Source: Dreissena polymorpha
Taxonomy: Eukaryota > Mollusca > Bivalvia > Myida > Dreissenidae
Direction of reading: 5' to 3'
DNA length: 64,000 bases
Assembly (NCBI RefSeq): GCF_020536995.1
Contig: NC_068369.1
Location: forward strand, 22,901,540 to 22,965,539
Part shown: piece by piece, positions 1 through 11,402 of the stretch
How the letters are laid out: every line of letters starts with the position of its first letter
Position numbering within the stretch: position 1 is the stretch's first letter
Program-made: the position numbers and the translations under genes
Notes under the pieces: generated by a model
What the model was told of the DNA's origin: nothing
Seen by the model: only the letters and a program-made list of their open reading frames with translations
Database searches by the model: none

Positions 1-1379
1 CTATTGGAAGAAAATAAAAATAAAACATTTATCGAGAAACACTTTTGTGTTTATGTTTTGTTAATTTAATCCAATAAATACACGAAATAAATACCCCTTT
101 TCGAGCCCCAGATATGCGACTTACCTGTATGTTCCGTTATCGATATTTTACTCTTAAAATAAAAATGTGGGACAATCGGGAGTAAACCGTATTTTATACG
201 GTTTACTGTTTTATTTTCTATGTGTTCAAGATCGCAAAGTGTCTGATACTGTTTTCATAAATTGATCAAGCATATTTGGAGCGGCAGGTGACGCACACGT
301 TCGTGCAACTTTACCGTGTGCCGGTTTTTGGTGTTGTTGTTTTGCCGAATACAGCTGCTATATTACTCGAGTGGACATTTTATTTTGTCGTGATGTAATT
401 GCGATCAGATCGAATACTGTTTGTAGATGGCATTTACCTGTATACTCTTAATTTGTGAAACCTACATATTTAGTGTCTTGTATTCAACATCTCTAGTATA
501 TAATGGTATCTACAAAGCGTTTGGTTATCGTGTGCGATTAAGTTTTTTAGTTATACTGTTTTAAATAATTATTTTTGAACTTAATTTATCAGCATTGCGT
601 GCACAATAATTAAACATACTCCGAATATCTTATTTAAATATATTTCTTTGCTAATTTATCATAATTATTGTTGTTGTTTTTAGCTTGAAACATACATCAC
701 TCGGTTATCCGCCACATTTAAAACATATTCGAAGGGGTGCACATTCAAATGCATATTTACGCACACATATACAAAGTTTTACGAGGTGATACAATTGTAG
801 TTGTCCGTTTTATGTTGCTGTTTATTAATAAACGTATAACGTCTTCATGTACTGAATTGTTTGCTTTTAGCAATCATGTGAATTTAATACGTAAAAGCGT
901 TCAGTTTTACCACGTTTGTATAGCTCATCGTCGCACATTACGTACGGAACGTGTGCGGTAGGGTCTGTTAAACGGTTTTGCGGTGTGCTAACTCTCGATT
1001 ATGAAAACTAATGGCTATTAGCGCAATCCATAACGTTGTCATGTGTTTGACGAATGATCAAGACCACCTACGTTTTGACAGTTATATGTTGATACAAAAG
1101 ATTTTGTATGATTGAACGTGAAGAAAACTGAGTGACAAATTTGCACAATGCATTTATAGATGAGTTTTTGTTGTAAATAAAACACGCTATCAAATCCTAG
1201 TAAAATTGCAATATTTGTCATTAACGATACCGTGTAAATGGGGAGTTACCAAAGCGAGTAAGTAACGTGCACAAACATAAATAATATGTATGTCATATCA
1301 AACAATGAAATAATAAATCAAAACAGTAAACTTTCTTTTTGTCAAAGACATTCATTACAAAAACATAAACAATCATAAT

Positions 1380-1512
1380 GCTATTCATCATCATCATAAT
1401 CATCATGATTATCATCGATATCATCATCAGGCTTATCTTTATCATCGGCTTCACCATCATTTGCATCACAATCATCATCACTATAGTCATCACCAGCATC
1501 ATCATTAACAGC
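1380..1512. repeat. ATC/TCA-rich microsatellite
   Basis: An imperfect trinucleotide run (atc/tca with a few cat and agc interruptions) ends in a short agc-rich stretch. Open frames across it are low-complexity Met/Ile strings and are not genes. It lies about 320 bp upstream of the Hox exon acceptor, probably in the intron or the 5' flank of that gene. Confidence 0.85.
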
Positions 1513-1827
1513 AGCAGCAAGAGCAGCAAAAATGATCAATAATAAATTCATTCGTTATGATTGATCATAAGTATCATGTACTATCATAATAAAAGCATTA
1601 GAAATGAGATCGCTTCTCAAATATATGCAATTTTAATGATACGTCGAATTATGTTTTATAAATAGCACAAAATAACCCCTAGCATTCGAATCTAATTCAA
1701 AACCATGATAAATGCAAACTGGTTGTAATCAATCTAGCAAAGACGCTGCTGACGTTATCTATTTGAACTGTAATAACTTGCATATGTTTTTATTCACAAT
1801 TATTTCTCTGACGTTATTTTGTTGCAG

Positions 1828-2135
1828 CCGACATCCAGAGTATTCACCTGCCGTCAACGACGATGGTGCCCACATCAATGACGTTACGTAAGCGTCGACG
1901 TCCATATACAAAGTTTCAAATCGCTGAACTGGAGCGTGAATACAACGGCTCCACCTATATATCGAAATCCAGGCGATGGGAACTCTCACAGCTGATTAAT
2001 TTATCAGAAAGGCAAATTAAAATTTGGTTTCAGAATCGTCGAATCAAGGCCAAAAAGATCATTAAAAATGACGGCGATTCGGATAAGGAAGATAGTCCGG
2101 ATGTACCAGACATCAATCTCCCTATGAGCCAATGA
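1828..2135 (+). CDS. Posterior Hox-type homeobox gene, last coding exon
   Basis: This is the terminal exon of a homeodomain transcription factor. A polypyrimidine-like tract and ttgcag acceptor end at 1827. The open frame then runs from 1828 (two bases completing a split codon) to the TGA at 2133-2135. The homeodomain starts about 15 codons into the exon. It has Tyr8, Gln12, Leu16, Tyr20, Trp48-Phe49-Gln50-Asn51 and Arg53, and helix 3 reads [16 protein letters not shown]. The N-terminal arm [11 protein letters not shown] and the RRWEL of helix 2 are typical of posterior (Abd-B/Post) Hox proteins. I infer a lophotrochozoan Post1-like gene, but Post1 against Post2 is not settled. An acidic tail of about 25 residues follows the homeodomain. 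ATG codons at 1863 and 1878 lie inside the exon, but the phase and splice site suggest an upstream exon that I could not identify between 1 and 1800. It would act in the nucleus and bind DNA. Confidence 0.88.
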
Positions 2136-2410
2136 AAATCGTACTAGACATTTACTGCTGAATAAGTGTGACGTCACGCAATATGCGCTTATTTGATTGG
2201 TAGTCAATGCAACGTAGTAACAATAACGTAGGATAAAAGTAACTTTTGATGGGATATTTTGTAACGACGAATGCCCTCGTTATAAGCGGATGACACTGAT
2301 GATTTCTTCGGACATAGCGATGGTCCCAATTTAAAATGCCCAACTTACAAAAACACAAGTTTTCAGGAGACGTATTTTTGTTAAACATTTCTTGCACAAA
2401 ATCAAATAAA
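2136..2410 (+). other. Probable 3' UTR of the Hox exon with poly(A) signal
   Basis: Non-coding sequence follows the Hox stop codon. An AATAAA hexamer at 2405-2410 is a plausible poly(A) signal. A perfect CRE palindrome TGACGTCA lies at 2169-2176. The left arm of a large inverted repeat (about 2285-2352) falls inside this stretch. The UTR call is inferred from the hexamer and not from transcript data. Confidence 0.5.
2285..2352 (+). repeat. Outer inverted-repeat arm, left
   Basis: The segment containing cgatggtcccaatttaaaat (about 2317-2338) is matched in inverted orientation at about 4590-4617, with weaker similarity extending further outward. The pair encloses the foldback element at 2990-4441, so the full palindromic unit may be about 2.3 kb. 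Confidence 0.65.
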
Positions 2411-2689
2411 TATTATTTTAAACATTTTTAAAAGTGTCTCATGATGGAGCATGTTCGTATGGAATCAATTTGACGTTAAGTTAATAAATCTGCTGTAAAA
2501 TGTATCTTCGTCATTTGGACTTGCATTTATGTTATGTTTTGGCATATTGGACAGCTAATTGTAATATATTTGTTTCAATAGAATAACTTATTCCAATGTT
2601 TTCTATTAGATATAGCAAAGCAATACATGTTTTTTCTATTTTACATGGTGGCACAGAGGTGACAACCGCAATTCTTTATTTATATTATG

Positions 2690-2985
2690 GCCTCAACTTA
2701 ATAACTTGTGGAAACAACTTTTAAAATAACAGCTTAGTAACTTCTGGCCACAACTTCAAAACTTGTTCCCAACACCTATTAAGTTGTGGCCTCAACTTAG
2801 TTATTTGTTCATTTAACTTTTTAAGTTATTCCTTCAACTTAATAACTTGTGGGAACAACTTATTAAGTTGAGGCCTAAGCTTAGAAACTTGTGGCGACAA
2901 CTTCATAACTTGTTCCCACAACTTATTAGTTGTTGCTTCAACTAAATAACTTGTGGGACCAACTAACTTAGTTGACACCACTACT
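2690..2985. repeat. Degenerate minisatellite of about 24 bp with self-complementary units
   Basis: Variants of acttaataacttgtgg and its reverse complement recur about every 24 bp over 300 bp. Because the motif includes aagttgtgg and ccacaactt, successive units are partly palindromic. The array abuts the left inner arm of the foldback element that starts near 2990. Confidence 0.7.
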
Positions 2986-2989
2986 TTAA

Positions 2990-4441
2990 GTTTAACCAAT
3001 CAGATCGGCCGTTTAATCTTTACCGTTTTATCACAATTAGTACCCCTTATACTACTAGGTGCTCGGGTTCGAGCGCCGGTCTGAGCACTATCTCTGTTAG
3101 CTATAGATCCCCGGTTCGAGCCCTGTCTGAGCACTTGCCATGTAAGCCGTGGATTCCAGATTTGAGCCCCTATCTAAGCAATCGCCAAGTAAGCGACTGG
3201 GTTCAGGGTTCGAACCCTTGTATGATAACTAGCCACATAAGCGACGGATTCCGGTTGCGAATCAAGTCCTGAAAGCTCCCTTTTTAAACGATGGGTCTTT
3301 GGGTTTAAGCCCCAGTCTAAGGACTTTCCCTGTAAGCGACTGGGACCCAGTCGGAGCATTCGCACCCTACGTAACGGGTCCCGATTTGGAGGCCCTGCCT
3401 GAGCATTCACCCTGTATGCTATGGGCCCCGGGCTCAAATCCCGATTTAAGTACTTACCATTTAAGTGAACGGACCCTGATCCAAGTCCTTGTCTTAGCGC
3501 CAGACCCGAAAAATGCGGGATTTATAGCTTACAGGGCTAGTGCTCAGACCGGCGATCGAACCCGAACACACATCGCTTGCGAGGCGAGCTCTCATTCCGG
3601 GACTCGAAACCAGGAAATGTTGCTTACGGATTACGTTGCTTATTTCGGCAACCGGTCGCTTAGAAGGCGAGTGCTCAGTGTGGTATGTTAGCGACGGCTG
3701 TTTGGTTCGAGTCCCTGTGTGAACCCGTAGCTTTCGGTGCGAACGCTCAGACTGAGGATTGCAACCGGGATCCTTCCCTTACTGGGCAATGGTAAGACAC
3801 AGGCTTGAATCCGGGATCCATAACTTTCAGGGCTAGTAACCGACTGGGGCTCGAACCCGGGACATGTCACTGTTGGTGCAAATTCTCCCATCGGAATTCA
3901 AGCCGATGCTTATAGGGTAAGTCCTCAAACCGAGGCTCGATCTAGAGACCCAAAGCTTTCAGCTCTTTTAGTGCTTGTACCGTGATTCGAACCATGGGAC
4001 CGTCGAAAACTCCTAATTAGCTTTGAGGACTAGTGCTCATACCGTGATTCGAACTCAGGGACCGTCGACAAATTTGGCATCTAGCACTCGCCTGGTAAGC
4101 GATGGTTCCCGGGATTGAGCCCCGGTCAGAGCAATCGCCCTTTACAAGAAGGGTCTCGGGTTCGAATCCAAAAACCATGAACCACTCTCTTATGAAGCGA
4201 CTGCTTCGGAACTCGAAACCGGGATCCGACGCTTACGTTGCTAGTGCTCAGACCGGTGATGGAACCATAAACCCAGTCGCTAACAATGCAAGTACTCAGA
4301 AAGGGGCTCAATCCCGGTATCCATAGCTTACAGGGATAGTGCTCAAACTGGCGCTCGAACCCGAACACACAATAATACGAGTATAAGGGTACTTACTGTG
4401 ATAAAACGGTAAAGATGAAACGGCCTATCAGATTGGTTAAA
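2990..4441. mobile_element. Foldback (TIR) element filled with tRNA-half-like repeats
   Basis: The left arm (about 2990-3055) and right arm (about 4377-4441) are imperfect inverted copies of each other. Both contain ttaaccaatc, taccgttttatcac and a run ending in cttatact. Between them lie tandem units of about 47 bp. Each has an anticodon-arm-like segment followed by a T-arm/B-box-like ggttcgaaccc motif. Units run forward at about 3060-3500, reverse at 3520-4060, forward at 4080-4180 and reverse at 4185-4375. The clearest unit (4086-4126) has the stem TCGC/GCGA around the loop CTGGTAA, then the T arm. No transposase is present. Mobility is inferred from structure only. Confidence 0.75.
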
Positions 4442-4571
4442 ATATGTTGCGGTTCGTCATTACATCACATGACTTTTTTTAGCTGTTGCGATTGGTTAAC
4501 TAGTTCGTTATTTTTGGTGGTATAATTATAGGCGCATTGATTTCCCGCTTTGTACAGTATCAAAATCGCAA

Positions 4572-4640
4572 AATGCCAAAAAAATGTAGGTTCGGCATTT
4601 TAAATTGGGACCATCGGTATGTTAATTGGTCATCAGCGTA
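4572..4640 (-). repeat. Outer inverted-repeat arm, right
   Basis: This is the inverted partner of 2285-2352. The shared core attttaaattgggaccatcg sits at about 4597-4616. It is the distal end of the nested inverted-repeat unit downstream of the Hox exon. Confidence 0.65.
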
Positions 4641-5992
4641 GCATAGGAAATTAATGAAAGGATACTGCAAAAGAAACATTGTTATTTCTGAAATCGAACA
4701 ACCAAGCAATTTCCTAAGCAACAATAACAATTGTATAATATTTGATATAGATTGACATTTATGATTTAAAGCAGTTTCTGTTATTTTCGTCATACAGCAG
4801 GAATAACTATGCATCAATTATATTATAATATGTCTGTGTATTGGCGGTGAAGTATAAATAACAATACACATTTGTATATTTAGTCCATTACAATTATTTG
4901 CGCATTAGTATTTAAATTGATTATTTTCTGTCTATGTACGTAGAAGGACGTATGTCGTGTTTGATACTGACGATTGTGTTTCTATTTTTGTATACATTTC
5001 GCCCTAAATTTACACAGATGTATAGTAATAAAGAGAACTCGTATGTAAAAACTTTTAAGGATATAATTGAACAACAAATATAGATTGTAAAATATAACAG
5101 TCTTCAAAATCAACTACGATACAGTTAACTGCGATAAAGGTGAACAATGAAAAAAGTTCATTTCTCAAATACCCTACTTTTAAGGCGATGTAAGTATAAA
5201 CAGATGAGTCTGTCCTAACACAATCTCATTCTGCAATCTCTCAACCAAACATTTTAGATATATTTTAAAAATATATATAAATGGCAACAAAAATATCTTT
5301 AACTGTAATTCGTGAATATGACATGCGTACCGGGTACATCAATATTACATTTAACGTTATAAATTGTAAAATGATGTCATATTGATTTGAAATTTTAAAA
5401 TAGAACGACAATAACATTTATATCAGGAATTAATTAGCAAAATATATATACGTCAAGATTGTTAGACGTTTGCGCGTTACAGTCTGAGCTTGAGTCTGCG
5501 CATGCGTAGCGTTGCGTGCGGGTGCGTGTGTGCGTACACTTTCACGAATCTAAGGGTCAAATGACTTACAATATGTTCTAGCTATGACTCAACTCAACAC
5601 CATGCAAACAAGATAAACGTTTATATACTCGCAAATAATGTTTTGGTCGTTTGTGACTTACATAGAATTATAGCATTATTCTTGTTTTCGTAGAACTATT
5701 GTATGTGCTGCATAACTTGCCAAATGACATTAAAGTCATCGCGTTTTAGTGAGTTTCATACCTGTCATAACATGTTGTTACGTAAGTTAAAATGTTACCA
5801 ATCGCGCATACCGTACAAATACTTGTCACCTTCTGGGTGTAGAATAAAATCATCTAATTTTTATCGCATTTAAATATTTCTGATAAAGGAACAAAAATAG
5901 ACACACAAATATAGGTGTGTCATAAAACTATTGCAAAGTTTGGTTTCGTGATTTACGAGTAAATGGTACATAAAGTGTACATACCTCAGGAA
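4641..5992. other. AT-rich non-coding sequence
   Basis: I see no supported gene, RNA or repeat here, only AT-rich sequence with a short GC-rich, cg/tg-alternating patch near 5485-5540. Confidence 0.5.
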
Positions 5993-6503
5993 ATGTGTTA
6001 AAGGGCCTTTTCACAGATTTTGGCATGTTTTGAAGTTTGTCATTAAATGCTTTATATTGATAAATGTAAACATTGGATCTATAAAGCTCTAGTAAAAAAT
6101 CAAGAATAAAATTAAAAGAAGGAAAAAAAAGTAGCCCGCAGCAGGGCTCGAACCAGTGACCCCCGGAGTCCTGGAGTAAAAACCAATATGACCGCTCGGC
6201 CATCCTGCCAAGTATGTATGAGAGACGTATTTTATACTTTATATAAGAAAACTTCGTAGTTTCACAAAATTGAACGACAACAGAACTCTCTAAATTATTC
6301 AATCGTTTCGTGTTGCAACGCTTTATAATTTTCAGGTTTTAAATCGTCAAAAGCTGCATATAACGGCTATATTAGACCATGGAAAATATTCAGTATTACT
6401 GTTTCCTCACAAATATCATAACTAATACGAAAATTTGAGAATCTGGAACAACTTTTTTTCAATTTTGTCAATTAACCAAAACGTGAAAAGATCCGTTAAA
6501 CTT
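5993..6503. mobile_element. TIR element of about 510 bp with an internal tRNA-like head
   Basis: The left end (about 5998-6025) contains ccttttcacagattttgg. The right end, read on the minus strand from about 6503, contains atcttttcacgttttggt. Together these form imperfect terminal inverted repeats. A tRNA-like sequence lies in the middle (6131-6210, minus). It could be a tRNA-derived SINE whose ends happen to resemble each other, or a MITE that captured a tRNA-like sequence. No coding capacity is seen. Confidence 0.55.
6131..6210 (-). repeat. tRNA-Leu/Ser-like sequence (SINE head or tRNA pseudogene)
   Basis: On the minus strand this reads as a tRNA-like molecule. It has an A box with tggccgagcggt (the style of class II Leu/Ser tRNAs) about 10 nt in, and a B box ggttcgagccc. 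The acceptor-stem ends pair poorly, so I do not call it a functional tRNA. It is the only A-box plus B-box pair in this region. Confidence 0.65.
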
Positions 6504-6680
6504 TACAGAATTTCTTTATAAGAACGCGTGCTTGCATTTTCAACTTACAGTAACACAGTAAAATACAAATTGCGTGTCTTTACGAAGAATAAATTCGAAT
6601 TAAACCACATATCTTTAACAAATTACGAAAGTAAAAAAACATACATTTAAGATACTCGAGACATTAAAATACCTGGTAGT

Positions 6681-6914
6681 TTAACCCATTTATGCCTAAC
6701 GTCTAGAAAAAAGGCCTTGGCAAACAGCGTAGACCCAGATGAGACGCCGCATGATGCGTCGTCTCATCAGGGTCTGCGCTATTTGCTTTAAATAATTTCT
6801 GTACTTAAGAAATATTCTAAATATAGAAATAAATATACCAGGCATTCCTAATTTTGGAAATTAATTGATCCAATTAAGAAGGATGGGAGAGTCCACTATG
6901 CATAAATGGGTTAA
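6681..6914. mobile_element. TTAA-flanked MITE, family 1 (piggyBac-like ends)
   Basis: TTAA then CCCATTTATGCC at the left end is mirrored by gcataaatggg then TTAA at the right end. The TTAA targets and CCC-starting termini are those of piggyBac-superfamily elements. The centre is a palindrome built on gatgagacgcc/ggcgtctcatc-like arms inside gcaaacag...tttgc. A second copy in inverse orientation is at 39384-39613. It is non-coding and so non-autonomous. Confidence 0.8.
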
Positions 6915-9900
6915 ATTAGGAGTTCTTGCAAGTAGAGCAAATTCTACAAAGTATCATTTTGTTTGTTTGACATGACTTTGTATAGACTATGTGCTCCTTC
7001 TGCAATCATTTGTATAAATTTCTGATATGTATACGATTGGTGAATTTAAATTAAAGAACATGTACTAAATATGTTGATGATTAAAATGTGCTCAGAACGC
7101 TCTGCGTTTTTTATGCTATCACCATACAAAACAAGTTCTATATAAAACACCTAAACACAAAGAAACGCGTGTGAATTTCAAGCTTTTAACTCCAGAATTT
7201 ACATAAGAAAGCACTGCTACTGATATCAATTAAAAGTTAAATGCTTACAGTTTCTTCATCATGTGATAAACTAGAGGACCAAAAAGCAATGGTCGCTTTA
7301 GGCCCAAGGGACCAGACACCAAATGTTTCGGAAAAGGTTTTATTAATTCTACTTTAATCATAAAAGAAATTATTAACGAATACAAATATTTGAAGACACA
7401 TATGATAGATTCACATAGAAGCGAGTTGTTTTTTATCCACACAGAAGTTTCGGACAGTATTTTTGTGTTTTGTATTAGTGTAAGCTTTATAATGCTATGG
7501 CAACATTAATTTTCTAGATATATTCTCAGTGATTTGAACGAAATCGGTTCACGAAAATTTCTGTTAAGTATGGCAAAATTCGCATGGCTGCGTCAGAAGA
7601 GATTTATAAGCTCGAAATAAAAATTTTACCAGTACGCTGTGGGAGGCAAAACAGTTTTGACGGAATATCACAGCATAGGAGATATAATAGTCACTGGAAA
7701 ATTACATAACCAGCAACTATGACATAGTGGGCGAAGGAAATATGATGTAAATATAATATTATTCAATTGCAAAATTTATTTCACATGCGATAACAGATAT
7801 GTGACGCTTCCAGCCAAATACGACGAAGGTAGCGCAAAAATCTGACGTATCTAAAAGCATTACATAGGCAACGACAGAAAAAAATGTAGTTTGATGGTGA
7901 TGTATTAGACATGATGAGACGACTGTAGTAAATGCATTGTAACAGACCTATGCATCTGAAGCAAGAGATGTTGGCAGCAAACGAAAAAGACGAATATCTC
8001 AGGCCAAAAATAGTAATATGACATGGACAGGAAAACGCATAAAGAGCCCCTGAAATATGACCCAAATGTGCGGAAATCTAGTTCGGTAGTGTTCGAATAG
8101 ACATGCAAAGGGAGAAATGATATGACCATTGTAGGTAAGTCAGTATAAGAAACGTATGCATCTAAAGCAAGAGAGATTAAAGAAAACACAAAAAGGAAGA
8201 AGTCTACGGCTGCACAAAATAATATAACATAGACAGCAAAGTCACTAAAGCAGCCGGTGACAACAAATTATGCAGACAGATGCGGAAATTTGACATAGAC
8301 AGAAAGTGAACTATTTCAAAGGTGGCTATTGAAATAGGACGCAGACCGGAAGTAACTTATGACATAGACGACTAGAATATACTAGACATAGATAGAAATT
8401 AAACATGCCTTAGACGTCGACACATTTAATAGCTTCAATTGCACTGTCCGTGTAAATGTTCATACATGCAATTAAAAAAACTATTATCTATAAAAACAAA
8501 TGTTGTAAAACAAAGCAATTCCACAGCCGGTGTTTATGACATCATATGGAAACCAAACATCGTTTTCGAACATGACCAGAATGTTTGAGGAGATATTGAA
8601 AAAACGGATAAGTTAATATCAGTATTCAAAGCAGGTTCAGTAAAATGTACGTATCGACGCTTAAAAGCAAAGCGAGGGTACAGTTATATAATAAAGAAAT
8701 ATTAAGCAGTTGCCCAAGTTTCATTATTAACCCTCGGCATGCTTCATCTTTTTAATTTACTAGCACTTTACATAACTTTCTTTTGAGTGCAAGTTCTATA
8801 CTTCTACAGTGGTCCGCGTGCTGAAACCCGAACGTGCGGTAGGGTCTATCGACATTCGCTGTATATCCAACAGGTGGATTGTGGATTGTTATGTTAATAC
8901 TGCCAATAACTTAGCTGATTTGACCAGCCTAGAGGGAATATGTTGATAACGCTTTCCAGCAGGTATAAACACTGACCTAAAGCCGTGTTGTTTACATCAC
9001 ATTGCTGGTGTCAACGGTCAGTTCACAATCAAATTGTATCTCCAAATTGGTTGAATACCAGTGTTTCCAACTTAACATGTTTCTAATGACTAAGTCTTGA
9101 AAAAAAAACAAAAAACTTATTATTATGTTATAGTGCTTGCAAGTGCTTTTTAGTTGGGCAAATTTAAATGAAATTATGTATTTTATCATTTTTTATCAAA
9201 TGTATGTGAATACAACAATTTTACCCTACTGCCGACATGGAAAATAGGCACCTTCCACATTCTTGTATACAAATTCCCGGGAGTTAAAGCATATGGGAGG
9301 CAACTAATGGACATTGTTTCCAACATATCGAGCTGAATGGTTCCCCTTTGTGGACCGGCATTTTTGCTTTAAACAACCTGAATGCCGATGTAAAGGATTG
9401 TCAGAAGAACGACGTGTATACATTGTAGGTATGTAGGAAGATAAGAATTTGTAGTTAAGAGAGTTAACATGCATTATTTACACCGTGCAATAATATTATA
9501 ATGTGGATCACACTTATCCGGATATGCAACATGCGTACACAGTGACGCATCAATGAATGTAAATTTCATATCACAAACAACAACTGTCTAAATCAGGAAA
9601 TTGACTTTAAGAAGAAGAACTTTTATGTCGACAAATACATATTCATATTTACACAGTTGAAATAGGCCATTATGGTCCTTGTTCAACATATATCATATCA
9701 TTCATATATTCATAATACATGGTGTTTCATAAAAAACGTTATGGTTGAATAAACGATAATGTTCTGATACAAATACTAAATATCGCATCCACCCGAGATT
9801 CAAAATCAATTTTCTAAAGAAACATACAGTATTTACACAGCATATATTAATTTGATATTTCAATATTTCTATTTGAAAAACATGGTCTATAAAAAGTGTT

Positions 9901-10500
9901 AATAAGTGATAATAACTGCATCTGGGGTCGGTTTTGACATTATGTCGTGTTTAAGGCATGATTGAATATTGAATTGCAAATTAAATATTCAATAATTGTA
10001 AGGCCCTTCTACATGTACCTTGTTTTTTTATTTGTAAGTTCATATTGTAAACAACCTTCTTTTTACGTAAAATTGACTCATCCATCAGATCTTACATTAA
10101 AATGATGATGATGATGATACTGTAGTGTTTCAGTGTTATACGAACTGATAATAATCATTTAAATAAGTTTTATCTAGTGATGATGAACAGAACATAGATT
10201 CTAAAACTCACCGTCAATGTCTGAAGTGCAAGGATGCTAGCCCAACCGCACCTGGCAATGATTCTATCGGTTATATTCATATCTTTCTAATTTAAAATTG
10301 CATTCTTAAAATAATACGACTACATGTTACTTTATGACACTACTGATTGCCCTTTCATTATATCCATGTGTGTTTTTATTTGCTGAAATACCGCCATTTC
10401 CAAAAAAATATTTACATGTAGTATCCTTTCGTGCATTTTGTTCCTGAAATATATCTTCCCTGTCATAACTGCAAATACCGCTAATATACAACATTTCAGC
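6915..10500. other. Non-coding stretch; weak diverged duplication at 7800-8320
   Basis: No supported gene. Within 7800-8320 two diverged segments about 206 bp apart (around 7949 and 8155) share tatgcatct.aagcaagaga and gacatagacag-like strings, suggesting an old tandem duplication. A short atg/gat trinucleotide run lies near 10100. The rest shows no recognisable structure. Confidence 0.4.
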
Positions 10501-11090
10501 AACCGGAGTGTGCAAGTCGCGCCGAGAGACACTCGCAGAGAATATTCTTGAACACTTCTCGGAAGAATCGCGAATGGCCCGGTAGGTTAATAGTGATTTT
10601 CACTACATCGTCTCTAGAGGATCGGGGACTGGGAACTTTGCAGGTAGGTGCCAGCGAGTTCCGTCTTCCCTCGAGCCGGACGTCCTCTCCCGCAGACTTC
10701 GCTGACTCCCAGAAATTGAAAGATTCGCCGAGCGAACTGGTTATGGTCCGTGTGTGGTTGGTGGTTTTCCCTATATATTCGGAAAACGGGAGCAGCGAGG
10801 CGGCGGAAGTGGCAGCGTAAAAGACAGACGGGCGGAACTGGAACAGTGATGCAGACCAGGACTTCGAGGGTTTAATGAAGATTGTGGAAGTTCCCCAGGG
10901 AGTCGGTACTCAGTGCTTTAAATGTGCTGAGAAAACCGTTCAGGGGTTCGGGTAGACGGCTGATGAGGTCTAGAGTAGCCACAAAAGGCGAAATACGCCT
11001 GGAGCTGGAAGATATATTTTCATATTGTAAGCACTCCCTTGGCGGAGAATCCTTGTCCTATCGAACATGGGGAAACAAAAATGAATTGTT
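10501..11090. other. GC-rich island of unknown origin
   Basis: About 590 bp is much richer in G+C and CpG than its AT-rich surroundings. It contains open frames of 90 and 70 codons on + (10548-10820, 10882-11094). Neither resembles a protein family I know, and no convincing splice sites or domain motifs were found. It could be a CpG island or promoter, a fragment of a mobile element, or an orphan coding segment. Confidence 0.35.
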
Positions 11091-11219
11091 TTGAAATTGT
11101 CTACCAATGCGCATTGGTGTTTCATTGGCCACCGTACACTGGTCTATTTGGATCCAAATTATTCTTGTAGCGAATACCCGGACATCATGACATTGGATCA
11201 AATAACAATATATCGTTTC

Positions 11220-11402
11220 CAGGGCTTACTCTGCCATTCGCCAAATTAGCAAATGGCTACAAATTGAACTATTTGGCTAAAGAAAATTCTATTTGGCTAC
11301 AACTTTTTCTTCATTAAAACTTAAAAATAGCCAAAAATAGAAGAATTTTGCCAAAACAAGGCGAATTTGGCTAAAGAAATTTTTGAGCCAGGGGAAGCCC
11401 TG
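11220..11402. mobile_element. Small MITE with cagggctt ends
   Basis: The sequence begins cagggctt and ends aagccctg, a short terminal inverted repeat. In between are several copies, in both orientations, of atttggctaaagaa or gccaaa-type strings that can fold on themselves. No coding potential. Confidence 0.55.

Noticed and set aside
1293-1529. Met/Ile-rich 78-codon frame
   Set aside because: Low-complexity translation of an ATC microsatellite.
3060-4375. Cluster of genuine tRNA genes
   Set aside because: Units are only ~47 bp, lack D arm and acceptor stem, and alternate in orientation inside an inverted-repeat element.
6131-6210. Functional tRNA gene
   Set aside because: A and B boxes are good, but the acceptor stem does not pair and the sequence sits within a repeat element.
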